The notes under the pieces are model-generated. The model worked only from the letters and a program-made list of their open reading frames with translations, did not search any database and was not told the DNA's origin. The position numbers and the translations under genes are program-made. Positions 1-7,934 of a stretch of DNA of 64,000 nucleotides are shown here, in pieces (within the stretch, counting starts at the first letter, position 1; each line of letters opens with the position of its first letter). Origin of the DNA: Muricomes intestini (GTDB lineage: Bacteria; Bacillota; Clostridia; Lachnospirales; Lachnospiraceae); contig NZ_SLZZ01000008.1 in assembly GCF_004346165.1 (NCBI RefSeq), positions 72,281-136,280 of the forward strand, read 5' to 3'.

Positions 1-659
1 TGGGAATTCTCTATATTGTAGAAAGTGGCGGGACAGTTGCATCCATTGAGGATCTGCGCGGGAAAACTATTTATGCCAGCGGTAAAGGTGCTACACCCGA
101 ATATGCACTTAATTATATTTTAACGAAAAACAACATTGATCCTGCAGCTGATGTGAATATTGAATGGAAGAGTGAGCACGCAGAGTGCCTGGCTGCACTG
201 ATGGCAGAGGAAAATGCAATCGCCATGCTGCCGCAGCCCTTTGTAACCACAGCCCAGATTAAAAGCAAGTCTATTAGAGTGGCTCTTGACCTGAACAAAG
301 AATGGGATACACTCCAGGAGAACAATGACAAGCCTTCTGCTCTTATAACCGGTGTCGTTGTAGCCCGGAGGGAGTTTGTTGAAATAAATCCCGGAGCAGT
401 AAGCGCTTTCATGGATCACTATCGGTCCTCCGTGGAATTTGTGAACACCAGTGTGGCTGAGGCTGCCCAGCTGGCAGGGAAGTATGATATTGTCCCTGCA
501 GCGGTTGCAGAAAAAGCACTCCCTGCATGTAATATTACATTTCTGGACGGCGCCAAACTAAAGGAAAAGCTGTCCGGCTACCTGACTGTACTGCTGGAGC
601 AGAATCCTGCCGCTGTAGGCGGGGAGCTTCCTGCAGATGACTTCTATTATGCACGGTGA
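1..659 (+). CDS. ABC transporter substrate-binding protein, SsuA/NMT1-like (5' end outside window)
   Basis: Open from the first base in the frame starting at position 3 and ending in TGA at 657-659, so the real start lies before the window. About 218 residues are present. They have the look of the C-terminal two thirds of a type 2 periplasmic-binding fold of the NitT/TauT/NMT1 group: a GILYIVESGG strand, the DLRGKTIYASGKGATPEY segment typical of these binders, and a C-terminal helical part. The stop overlaps the start of the permease gene by about 20 bp, and an ATPase follows, so this is the binding component of a three-gene importer. The substrate (sulfonate, nitrate-like or thiamine precursor) cannot be told from this fragment. 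Confidence 0.8.
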   Translation, partial: GILYIVESGGTVASIEDLRGKTIYASGKGATPEYALNYILTKNNIDPAADVNIEWKSEHAECLAALMAEENAIAMLPQPFVTTAQIKSKSIRVALDLNKEWDTLQENNDKPSALITGVVVARREFVEINPGAVSAFMDHYRSSVEFVNTSVAEAAQLAGKYDIVPAAVAEKALPACNITFLDGAKLKEKLSGYLTVLLEQNPAAVGGELPADDFYYAR

Positions 660-1410
660 CAGAAGCCGGTTACGGGGAATCCGAATCTGGGCGGTGCTGT
701 TCTGGCTGATTATCTGGCAGCTTGTCAGCATTGCTGTAGCTAACGATATTCTGCTGGTATCGCCATTGCAGGTCATACAGCGGCTAGGAGAATTGATTTT
801 CACGGAATTCTTTTGGTATTCCATTTTCTTTTCACTGCTTCGGATTATTGGAGGATTTATTTTGGCAGCCTGTGCGGGAATTCTTCTGGCAGTGTCTGCA
901 TACCGGTTCCGGCACATTCGAGAGCTGCTGGAACCTGTTATGCTGGCCATTAAGAGTGTTCCTGTGGCCTCTTTTATCATCCTTGCCCTGATTTGGTTTT
1001 CTTCGCACAACCTGGCCACCCTGATTTCCTTCCTTATGGTACTGCCTGTAATCTATACCAACGTGCTGGATGGTATCTGCTCTGTTGATAATCAGCTGTT
1101 GGAAATGGCACAGGTCTTTCGGCTGCCGGTAATCCGCCGAATCCGTTATATCTATGTCCCCCAGGTCATGCCTTTCTTCCGATCCGGCTGCACAATTTCG
1201 CTTGGATTGTGTTGGAAGTCCGGTATAGCAGCGGAAGTAATAGGGATGCCAAAAGGTTCTATCGGCGAGCGGCTTCAGCAGGCAAAGGTATATTTAGACA
1301 CCCCGGAGCTGTTTGCCTGGACTCTTGTTATTGTGCTGGTGAGCCTGACATTTGAACGGCTGTTTTTACTGCTGTTAAAAAAAATTGCCGGGAGATTGGA
1401 GCGAATGTAA
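637..1410 (+). CDS. ABC transporter permease, SsuC/TauC-like
   Basis: 257 residues with about six hydrophobic segments and a central binding-protein-dependent transport motif region (VFRLPVIRRIRYIYVPQVMPF, compare the EAA loop that contacts the ATPase). The first transmembrane helix follows a short basic N-terminus. ATG at 637 has GGGGAG at 621-626; an in-frame ATG at 649 is an alternative. It overlaps the binding-protein gene and is followed after 3 bp by the ATPase gene, so the three are one operon. It should form the membrane channel of the importer. The family is clear from the order and motif; the substrate is not. Confidence 0.8.
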   Translation: MTSIMHGDRSRLRGIRIWAVLFWLIIWQLVSIAVANDILLVSPLQVIQRLGELIFTEFFWYSIFFSLLRIIGGFILAACAGILLAVSAYRFRHIRELLEPVMLAIKSVPVASFIILALIWFSSHNLATLISFLMVLPVIYTNVLDGICSVDNQLLEMAQVFRLPVIRRIRYIYVPQVMPFFRSGCTISLGLCWKSGIAAEVIGMPKGSIGERLQQAKVYLDTPELFAWTLVIVLVSLTFERLFLLLLKKIAGRLERM

Positions 1411-1413
1411 TAT

Positions 1414-1989
1414 ATGGAGCCTATTGTATTATACAAAGTCTGTAAATCCTTTGATGAAAAAACTGTCCTGCAGGAGTTATCTATGAACATTCCACAGGGG
1501 GAAACTACCGCCCTTATGGCCTCCTCCGGGCAGGGGAAAACCACCCTGCTCCGCATCCTTATGGGACTGGAACAGGTAGACAGCGGGTACATTTCCGGCA
1601 TGGAGGGCCTTCAAAAAAGTGCTGTTTTTCAGGAAGATCGGCTGTGTGAGAATTTAAATCCAATTGCTAATATTCGTCTGACCAATCCTTCCTTGTCCTA
1701 TATACAGATTTTAGAAGCTATGCATGAGATGAAGCTATTTGACTGCGAACACCAGGCCGCCGCTGAGCTTTCCGGAGGGATGCGGCGCAGGGTTGCTATT
1801 TTGCGTGCCCTGTTGGCAGAGTGGGATATCCTGTTTCTGGATGAACCCTTCAAAGGACTGGATGCCGAGACAAAGCGGCAGGTCATGGCAGTGACCTGCC
1901 GTCTATGCAGAGAGCGTACTGTTTTGCTGGTTACCCATGATTTGTCAGAGGCAAAAGCTATGGCAGCAAGCGGGTTAATCTCGTGGTAA
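1414..1989 (+). CDS. ABC transporter ATP-binding protein, SsuB/TauB-like (short)
   Basis: 191 residues, shorter than the usual 240-260 for this family. Visible motifs: Walker A ASSGQGKTT at about 36-44 (first residue Ala instead of Gly), Q-loop VFQED, signature LSGGMRRR, Walker B ILFLDEP followed by a D-loop GLD, and the switch His in LLVTHDLSEA. All catalytic elements are therefore present, and only the C-terminal tail is reduced. It begins 3 bp after the permease stop, with no strong ribosome site, suggesting translational coupling. It would energise the importer made by the two genes before it. Confidence 0.8.
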   Translation: MEPIVLYKVCKSFDEKTVLQELSMNIPQGETTALMASSGQGKTTLLRILMGLEQVDSGYISGMEGLQKSAVFQEDRLCENLNPIANIRLTNPSLSYIQILEAMHEMKLFDCEHQAAAELSGGMRRRVAILRALLAEWDILFLDEPFKGLDAETKRQVMAVTCRLCRERTVLLVTHDLSEAKAMAASGLISW

Positions 1990-2081
1990 AACAATTTTTC
2001 GAATCATTAATGAGAAAAGAAGAGTACTGGTGCTGCTTGGAGTAACTGTTACTAAATTTTACCGGCTCAAGTGAAATCTTC

Positions 2082-2110
2082 TTGACAAAACAATGGCAAT
2101 GTATTATAAA
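2082..2110 (+). promoter_or_regulatory. Predicted sigma-A promoter
   Basis: TTGACA at 2082-2087, 17-bp spacer, TATAAA at 2105-2110. Transcription would begin near 2117, immediately before the terminator hairpin at 2121, so the full-length product would be only about 50 nt unless the terminator is read through towards the ammonium transporter. Confidence 0.55.
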
Positions 2111-2120
2111 TGTTTTAAAG

Positions 2121-2170
2121 GCAAGGGTGCTGAAACTTACTGTTTCAAGCACCCTTGTCTTTCTTTTTTT
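2121..2170 (+). terminator. Strong intrinsic terminator between the ABC operon and the ammonium transporter gene
   Basis: CAAGGGTGCT (2122-2131) pairs with AGCACCCTTG (2148-2157), extended inside by GAAAC/GTTTC, then a T-rich run to 2170. It can end transcription of the ABC operon about 130 bp upstream, and it also lies directly after the promoter at 2082-2110. Confidence 0.8.
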
Positions 2171-2215
2171 CCATGATGAAAAGACAGAAAACAAAGGTAA
2201 CATTAGAAATTGCCT

Positions 2216-2243
2216 CCAGTTGAAAAATAATGTATTCAACTGG
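2216..2243. repeat. Inverted repeat upstream of the ammonium transporter gene
   Basis: CCAGTTGA (2216-2223) is complementary to TCAACTGG (2236-2243) with a 12-nt AT-rich loop and no T-run. It lies 140 bp before the start of the transporter gene, so it could be an operator or a leader hairpin. The rest of the 1990-2382 gap holds only AT-rich DNA with no gene that I can support. Confidence 0.4.
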
Positions 2244-2382
2244 CTTCGCCACAAACTTTTATAGATTTGTCAAGTGTTTTTGGTGAAAAAACAGGTGATT
2301 TTTAATATAGGGGTTGAAGTGCCTTATGAAATAAGGACTGCAGATTCCGGGAACTTATTATTTTAAAGAGGAGGAATTGATT

Positions 2383-4116
2383 ATGTCACAAGTTATCATT
2401 GACAGCTTCTGGGTGGCCTTGGCGGCCTTCCTGGTGTTCTGGATGAACTTAGGCTTTGCCTCGGTTGAGGCTGGTATGGCCAGAGCCAAAAACACCGTCA
2501 ACATTTTGAGCAAAAACTTTATTGTTTTTGCAGTATCTTCCCTAGGCTTTATGCTTTTAGGTTTTGGTTTGATGTTCGGCAGCGACAACCCCTTTGTCGG
2601 CACCGACAATCTCTGGATCTTAGGTAAGATTCCGGAATGGTATACCAATGAGGAAACTATTCTCCTGGGCTCACCAATTACCTTTTGGATTAAGTTTTTC
2701 TGGCAGTTGGTGTTCTGCGGCACTGCAGCTACTATTGTGTCCGGTGCCGTGGCCGAGCGCGTAAAATACATCTCCTTTATCATTTTCTCGTTTGTCTTAA
2801 CCCTCTTTATCTACCCAATTGTCGGGCATTGGATCTGGGGCGGCGGCTGGCTGGCCGATATCGGCTTTCAAGATTTTGCAGGCGGCGCTGTCGTACATGG
2901 TTTGGGTGGTATAGCTGCTTTAGCCGGTGCTATGGCTTTAGGACCCCGCATCGGCAAATATGGAAAGGACGGCAAACCCAAAGCCATTCCCGGGCATAAC
3001 ATGAGCCTGGCGGTCATTGGCGTTTTTGTGCTCTGGCTGGGCTGGTTTGGTTTCAACCCTGGCTCCACCTTGAGTTTTGCCGAACCAGGTGATGTGGCAC
3101 ATGTACTCCTGACCACCAACACGGCAGCCATTATAGCTATTTTGGCTTCTACCGCCACCAGTTGGATTAAAATCGGCAAACCTGATTTGGGTATGACCAT
3201 CAACGGATGTTTGGCTGGGCTGGTCATCATTACCCCTGGGGCTGCGTACGTCAGCATTCCTGTTTCCATGCTTTTAGGCGCTATAGGCGGTGTCATTGTC
3301 GTTTTTGCGGTTATGATGTTTGACAGGTTAAAAGTAGACGACCCGGTCGGTGCTACTTCGGTGCACCTGGTTAATGGTTTTTTGGGCACTATTGCGGTCG
3401 GCCTGTTTGCTAAGGAAGGGGTTACCACACTCTCTCCCGCCAATGGCTTGTTCTATGGCGGCGGCTTTAAGCTTTTAGGTGTACAGATTTTAGGTGTTGT
3501 GTCTGTAGCCGTCTTTGGCTTTTTGACCTCAATCCTGGTCTGGCAAATATTAAAAAAGACCATAGGTATTCGCGTGACTGCGAAAGAGGAACTGGAAGGT
3601 CTGGATATCGGCGAGCACGGCAACGAAGCCTACCCCGGGTTTGCCCCGGCTGTGGAAACGTTGGCCGACGGTGAGGAAGTCATTGCTGTCAGTGTTCCCC
3701 AAGAGAGTGTACCTTCTGACGAAGCGGTTAAAGTCATCAACACTGCGGACACCGGTGCCAAGATTACTAAAGTTTCCATTGTAACCGCCCCCGGCAAGTT
3801 ACATAAGCTGCAGACCGAGCTTGATGCCATTGGCATTACCGGCCTGACTGTTACCAATGTACTGGGCTTTGGTATGCAAAAAGGTCATGCCCGCGAGTAT
3901 TACCGCGGCAACCCGGTCGAAACCAACCTGCTGCCGAAGATAAAGGTAGATATCGTCGTATGCAAAACACCAGTTCCCGCCCTGGTAGCCGCTGCCAAAA
4001 AGGCACTCTACACCGGCAATTACGGTGACGGCAAGATTTTCATCAGCAATGTGGAGAATGCCGTCAAGATCCGTACTGGTGAAGAAGGATATAGTGCTTT
4101 ACAGGATGAGATTTAA
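2383..4116 (+). CDS. amt: Ammonium transporter with C-terminal PII (GlnK-like) domain fusion
   Basis: 577 residues from ATG 2383, preceded by AGAGGAGG at 2368-2375; a TTG six bases earlier is a less likely start. Residues 1 to about 405 are an Amt channel with about 11 membrane segments, the DFAGG motif and the twin pore histidines (His172 in AVVHGLGG and His328 in TSVHLVNG). After a linker of about 55 residues comes a full PII domain (about 463-577) with the T-loop base QKGH, B-loop GDGKIF and C-terminal IRTGEEG. PII proteins normally plug Amt from the cytoplasm in response to 2-oxoglutarate and ATP/ADP; here the regulator is tethered. The T-loop has NPVETN where the uridylylated Tyr51 of E. 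coli GlnB would be, so control by uridylylation is unlikely. The DNA is more GC-rich than most of the window, a possible sign of transfer. Confidence 0.92.
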   Translation: MSQVIIDSFWVALAAFLVFWMNLGFASVEAGMARAKNTVNILSKNFIVFAVSSLGFMLLGFGLMFGSDNPFVGTDNLWILGKIPEWYTNEETILLGSPITFWIKFFWQLVFCGTAATIVSGAVAERVKYISFIIFSFVLTLFIYPIVGHWIWGGGWLADIGFQDFAGGAVVHGLGGIAALAGAMALGPRIGKYGKDGKPKAIPGHNMSLAVIGVFVLWLGWFGFNPGSTLSFAEPGDVAHVLLTTNTAAIIAILASTATSWIKIGKPDLGMTINGCLAGLVIITPGAAYVSIPVSMLLGAIGGVIVVFAVMMFDRLKVDDPVGATSVHLVNGFLGTIAVGLFAKEGVTTLSPANGLFYGGGFKLLGVQILGVVSVAVFGFLTSILVWQILKKTIGIRVTAKEELEGLDIGEHGNEAYPGFAPAVETLADGEEVIAVSVPQESVPSDEAVKVINTADTGAKITKVSIVTAPGKLHKLQTELDAIGITGLTVTNVLGFGMQKGHAREYYRGNPVETNLLPKIKVDIVVCKTPVPALVAAAKKALYTGNYGDGKIFISNVENAVKIRTGEEGYSALQDEI

Positions 4117-4130
4117 AAATAATTAAAAAA

Positions 4131-4141
4131 AGGGCTGCCCT
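4131..4141 (-). terminator. Possible terminator of the nuclease gene
   Basis: Short hairpin AGGGC-A-GCCCT read on the minus strand, followed by seven T. It lies in the 31-bp gap between the converging amt and nuclease genes. The stem is only five pairs, so the call is weak. Confidence 0.45.
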
Positions 4142-4147
4142 GCCATG

Positions 4148-4858
4148 TTATTGGCGTTGCATAGCGCTATTTGCTTCATCTGGATTAATATTATCAAAGT
4201 CATTTATTACATTTTTGCCATTAAGAATATATTCAAAATGATAGTGGGATGGGATTTGGGTTGTTGTATTAGGATAGGTGATTGTAGCAACAAAGCGCTT
4301 GCAGCCGCCGGCAGCTCTTATCCCTTTTTCCATGTATGCTTGATTTCCATGTCTGTTTAATATTCTGTTTTGTGGAGTAATGTTATATGCATTAGCTACT
4401 CCGCCAAGAGAGTCTGCTATAACATGTCCTTCATCTAAATCTTTCCGCTCGGTACCGGGCACTTTTGCTTCATCGTCAAAATATCTTCCGGCTGTATTAA
4501 CAGGCTCCTTTGACTCATCTTGTAAAATAATCTTATCTGCAATTACATTAATCAATTGTCCGTATCCATTTGTAAACGCCCAATATGTTCTATCTCCATA
4601 ACCAACATCCACCGCAGCCTTTAGTTGCCTTTTTCCTGACAAATCGCCGCCATCGACCTCAATAATTTTGTATGTCACACCGTTATACTTTATTGAGCCT
4701 TTATTACTTTGTATCTTTATGTTATTGAAGGCCTGCACAGAATCCGTGCCTGTTGATTGGTTAGAAACAGGATTAAATACAATTGAGTCTATTAATACTA
4801 GCAATAATAAAATAAATACTTTTATAGACTTTTTCTTTAATGTTTTCTTTTCCCGCAT
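4148..4858 (-). CDS. Exported or membrane-anchored DNA/RNA non-specific endonuclease
   Basis: 236 residues. The N-terminus is strongly basic (MREKKTLKKKSIK) and followed by a hydrophobic stretch of about 18 residues, a signal peptide or membrane anchor. The catalytic region has EGHVIADSLGG (about 145-155), equivalent to the DRGH metal-dependent motif of beta-beta-alpha-Me nucleases, and NITPQNRILN with the metal-binding Asn; this layout matches the Endonuclea_NS_2/DNA-entry nuclease group. ATG 4858 has GGGAG eight bases before it. It is a monocistronic gene converging on amt. Possible roles are nucleotide scavenging, DNA uptake or interbacterial competition; no immunity gene is visible beside it. 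It is AT-richer than amt. Confidence 0.8.
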   Translation of the reverse strand: MREKKTLKKKSIKVFILLLLVLIDSIVFNPVSNQSTGTDSVQAFNNIKIQSNKGSIKYNGVTYKIIEVDGGDLSGKRQLKAAVDVGYGDRTYWAFTNGYGQLINVIADKIILQDESKEPVNTAGRYFDDEAKVPGTERKDLDEGHVIADSLGGVANAYNITPQNRILNRHGNQAYMEKGIRAAGGCKRFVATITYPNTTTQIPSHYHFEYILNGKNVINDFDNINPDEANSAMQRQ

Positions 4859-5017
4859 TCTACTACTCCCAGTTGTAACATTAACTTACTGTAACTATAT
4901 TCCCCCTGTTTCTTTCATTTTATTATGAACTACGCATTTAAGCGTCCAACCTTTGAAAACAATATAATAGAAAGGGACCGCAGCCATCATAAGATAACTT
5001 CCGGTCCCCGTAATCCC

Positions 5018-7096
5018 TTATTTTTTTCCTTCAATATTTCTTTTAAATCCCACATAAGTCGCCATGAAATATATCATGTATATCCCAAAAAATAATAAAA
5101 CAGAAATCCCAAAATACTGTAGTACAGAGGTGTGCACACCTGTTGCCATAATAAAAATTCTGCTGACACGTATCATGACGCTTCCACTAATGATCATTGC
5201 AAACAAAGCGGGGCAAAGATAATACGCCGTAAGCTGCCTGGCAATCAGATAATTAATCTCCGAACGTTCTAGTCCTATCTTAGCCAGCACATCATACCTG
5301 AATTTATATTTTGCAGAATCACTTAGCTGTTGAACAGACAATACTGTAAGTGCAGCACATAAGAATACCAGTCCCATATAAAAAGCGGGAACAATAAGTG
5401 ATGCCAGCATATACTTAACTTCAGGTATCACGTTATCCCTTACCAGATTTGTTGCATTGTAACTGACCATATTATCCGAACCACTGCAGCTGTTTCCTTC
5501 TAACGAGAGATCCGCATGTCCGGCAAAATCTTGCTCTTCTTCAGGCACCAGATCATCCAGTTTTTTCATTAACCCGGCAGGAGCCTTCCCTTTAAGGTCA
5601 ACTGCCATTTCTGAATAATATGGTTTCATTGTCTGAATGACACTGTCGGGGACTATCAGAATGTAATCTCCGCCATTATGCCCATCCTGGGAAAATGGTT
5701 CAGTATAAATACCGGCACAGGTTAACTCCTCATTTCCCCCCGCATCTGTTACCTCAAGGCCCTCCGGCATTTCATCTGTCTCCGAACTCAAACGCGCCTT
5801 AATTTGGATTGCATATTGCCGGTCTGTCAAAGTGATCTCCTTGTACCCCAGCATTTTCCTCAAATAATTGTAATCCGACAGCCCCATGTAAGTGTCATAA
5901 GTGCAATATGTTCCGTCGGTCTTAAGAGCCTTTTCTATTTTTTTCATATTGGGGCGTCCATCGCTGTCCAGGTACATATTGCCAAATGCCTGCAAGTGGG
6001 TATACATCCAGACATTTGCCTGGTTGGTCTGATTTGTATAGATACGGTAAATGTACGAGTCCGCGATTTCCACATCCTTGTTCAATATTTCCAGATCATC
6101 CTGAAACTCATCCTCCGCATCAGAGCTGTAAATCAGAACATCAAAGGGCCACTTCGTATCCAGTACCTTATTCTCATAATCACTAAACATCATTGCCACT
6201 GAACTACCCATCAGTGCAATAGTAAAAAGTGCTGTCAGAGTTCCCATGGTAAACTGCATAGTCCGCACCTTCGAGGAAAACTGACGCAGAAGAAACAAAT
6301 TCTGGCCCCTGTAAATTCCTTTTTTCTTCTTACGGATGTAGCACATGACCCAGGCAGAAAGCCCTATATAAAAAAGATAAATTACCAGTACCAGTGCTAT
6401 CAAAAATATACAGGCGGCCCCTACGCTGGAAAGTCCCGGGAAAACGGTCCAGATTGCAACAATAACAGCAATAGATACCGGAAACAGCAGACGCTTGATT
6501 CCCTCATTAGATTCTTTGATTTCCTCATTCTGCCGTTTTGCATCCATCAGGTCATGAATGTTCATTTTCTTAAACTTTCGTTTGCATCGAAAAAGTGCCA
6601 GCAGATAGCACCCCGCATAGAACAGCAGTGTTACCAGAAAGGTATATTTGTTAAGCGTCGGATGAAATCTGTATTCTACATGTACCATATTTCCGAGAAC
6701 CGCCATCAGAACCTGCTGCAGCAGAATCCCTGCCGGCACTCCGGCAAGGAAGGCAAAAATTCCAAGTAAAACATTCTCCCGCATATAAAGTCTTGCAATG
6801 GCTTTTTTCTTCATGCCCAAAAGCATATAAATCCCAAATTCGCTGCTTCGTTTTTCCAGCATAAACCGCACCATATAGTTAATCAGCCATGCGACAATCA
6901 GAACAATAAAAAAAGTAGCCATCCCCGTCATCATCTGCATCATCTGGGCTATTTCAAACAACCCGGTAAATTCTTTATCAAAAAAGAGACTGCTGAAAGC
7001 ATACATAAGTGCGGTTACAACAGCCATAGTAAACATATAAACCAGGTAATCTTTTGCAGAGCGCATGACATTTCGAAAAGCAAGTTTACTATACAT
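5018..7096 (-). CDS. BceB-type ABC transporter permease (peptide antibiotic sensing/resistance)
   Basis: 692 residues from ATG 7096, whose ribosome site GGGGGTG is about ten bases upstream; the start overlaps the last codons of the ATPase gene. The architecture is that of BceB: an FtsX domain near the N-terminus, about ten membrane segments, and one large extracytoplasmic segment of about 200 residues (roughly 320-530) before the last helices. The N-terminal MYSKLAFRNVMRSAKDYLVY is typical of this family. In known systems the permease works with BceA to free lipid II-cycle targets from bacitracin-like or lantibiotic peptides and passes flux information to the BceS kinase. The peptide recognised here is unknown. 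Confidence 0.88.
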   Translation of the reverse strand: MYSKLAFRNVMRSAKDYLVYMFTMAVVTALMYAFSSLFFDKEFTGLFEIAQMMQMMTGMATFFIVLIVAWLINYMVRFMLEKRSSEFGIYMLLGMKKKAIARLYMRENVLLGIFAFLAGVPAGILLQQVLMAVLGNMVHVEYRFHPTLNKYTFLVTLLFYAGCYLLALFRCKRKFKKMNIHDLMDAKRQNEEIKESNEGIKRLLFPVSIAVIVAIWTVFPGLSSVGAACIFLIALVLVIYLFYIGLSAWVMCYIRKKKKGIYRGQNLFLLRQFSSKVRTMQFTMGTLTALFTIALMGSSVAMMFSDYENKVLDTKWPFDVLIYSSDAEDEFQDDLEILNKDVEIADSYIYRIYTNQTNQANVWMYTHLQAFGNMYLDSDGRPNMKKIEKALKTDGTYCTYDTYMGLSDYNYLRKMLGYKEITLTDRQYAIQIKARLSSETDEMPEGLEVTDAGGNEELTCAGIYTEPFSQDGHNGGDYILIVPDSVIQTMKPYYSEMAVDLKGKAPAGLMKKLDDLVPEEEQDFAGHADLSLEGNSCSGSDNMVSYNATNLVRDNVIPEVKYMLASLIVPAFYMGLVFLCAALTVLSVQQLSDSAKYKFRYDVLAKIGLERSEINYLIARQLTAYYLCPALFAMIISGSVMIRVSRIFIMATGVHTSVLQYFGISVLLFFGIYMIYFMATYVGFKRNIEGKK

Positions 7097-7853
7097 TGGA
7101 CAGTTCACCCCCTGTCAATGACAGTACATCCAAAATCTCCTGCAAAAACTCTCTGCGCTTTTTTCTTCCCTTCACAAGCTCATGAAATATTTTTCCATCC
7201 TTTAAAAACAGAATCCTGCTGCAATAGCTGGCAGAAAATGCGTCATGCGTCACCATGAGTATTGTCGCCCGCATAGTTTGATTCAGCTCAGTAAATGTCT
7301 CCAGCAAAATCTGTGCTGATTTAGAGTCCAGCGCACCAGTAGGCTCATCGGCAAGTAAAAGCTTCGGATGATTAACCAGTGCCCTTGCACAGGCACAGCG
7401 TTGCTTTTGCCCGCCTGATACCTGATAGGGAAACTGACTGCGGATGTCTTCAAGCCCCAGCAAGTGCAGCATCTGATTGCTCTGTTTTTGAATCGTTTTC
7501 CTGCTGCCGCCGCGTATGGTAAGTGCAAGTATAATATTTTCCTCAATAGTCAGGGTATCTAAAAGATTATAGTCCTGAAATACAAAACCAAGATTGTTCT
7601 TTCGAAATTCAGACAATTTGTCCTCAGACAACTCCGTAATATCCGTATCTCCATAATAAATATGTCCTGCTGTTACCCGGTCAATAGTAGCAAGCATATT
7701 TAAAAGGGTTGTTTTTCCTGAGCCGGAAGCCCCCATGACACCCACAAATTCTCCTTCTTCAACATTAAAGCTTACCCGGTCTACAGCTTTGGTCACATTA
7801 GAGCCATTGCCGTAATATTTTTCAATATCACACACTCGAATATATTCATTCAT
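7089..7853 (-). CDS. BceA-type ABC transporter ATPase
   Basis: 254 residues with Walker A GASGSGKTT (about 40-48), Q-loop FVFQDYNLLD, signature VSGGQKQRC, Walker B LLLADEPTGALD and switch MVTHD. These motifs and the partner permease place it in the MacB/BceA group. ATG 7853 follows GAGGAG. The stop overlaps the permease start (ATGTATAG), indicating coupled translation. It powers the BceB permease; the kinase and regulator genes lie just upstream in the same direction. Confidence 0.9.
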   Translation of the reverse strand: MNEYIRVCDIEKYYGNGSNVTKAVDRVSFNVEEGEFVGVMGASGSGKTTLLNMLATIDRVTAGHIYYGDTDITELSEDKLSEFRKNNLGFVFQDYNLLDTLTIEENIILALTIRGGSRKTIQKQSNQMLHLLGLEDIRSQFPYQVSGGQKQRCACARALVNHPKLLLADEPTGALDSKSAQILLETFTELNQTMRATILMVTHDAFSASYCSRILFLKDGKIFHELVKGRKKRREFLQEILDVLSLTGGELSNV

Positions 7854-7934
7854 TCTCAGTCACTCCTCTTATATTGGTAACCTTATTCTACCAATTATAA
7901 GCAGACTCTGGTATCTGGCTGGCTTACATTTATC

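Noticed and set aside
1414..1989. Truncated ABC ATPase pseudogene
   Set aside because: Although short, all catalytic motifs (Walker A and B, signature, D-loop, switch His) are present, so it is kept as a functional gene.
2082..2264. Plus-strand 60-codon frame after the ABC operon
   Set aside because: It runs through a promoter and a strong terminator hairpin and has no ribosome site.
5804..6202. Plus-strand frames inside the BceB-type permease gene
   Set aside because: Shadow frames of a well-supported minus-strand gene with no ribosome site or family match; the same applies to many other overlapping frames in the window.
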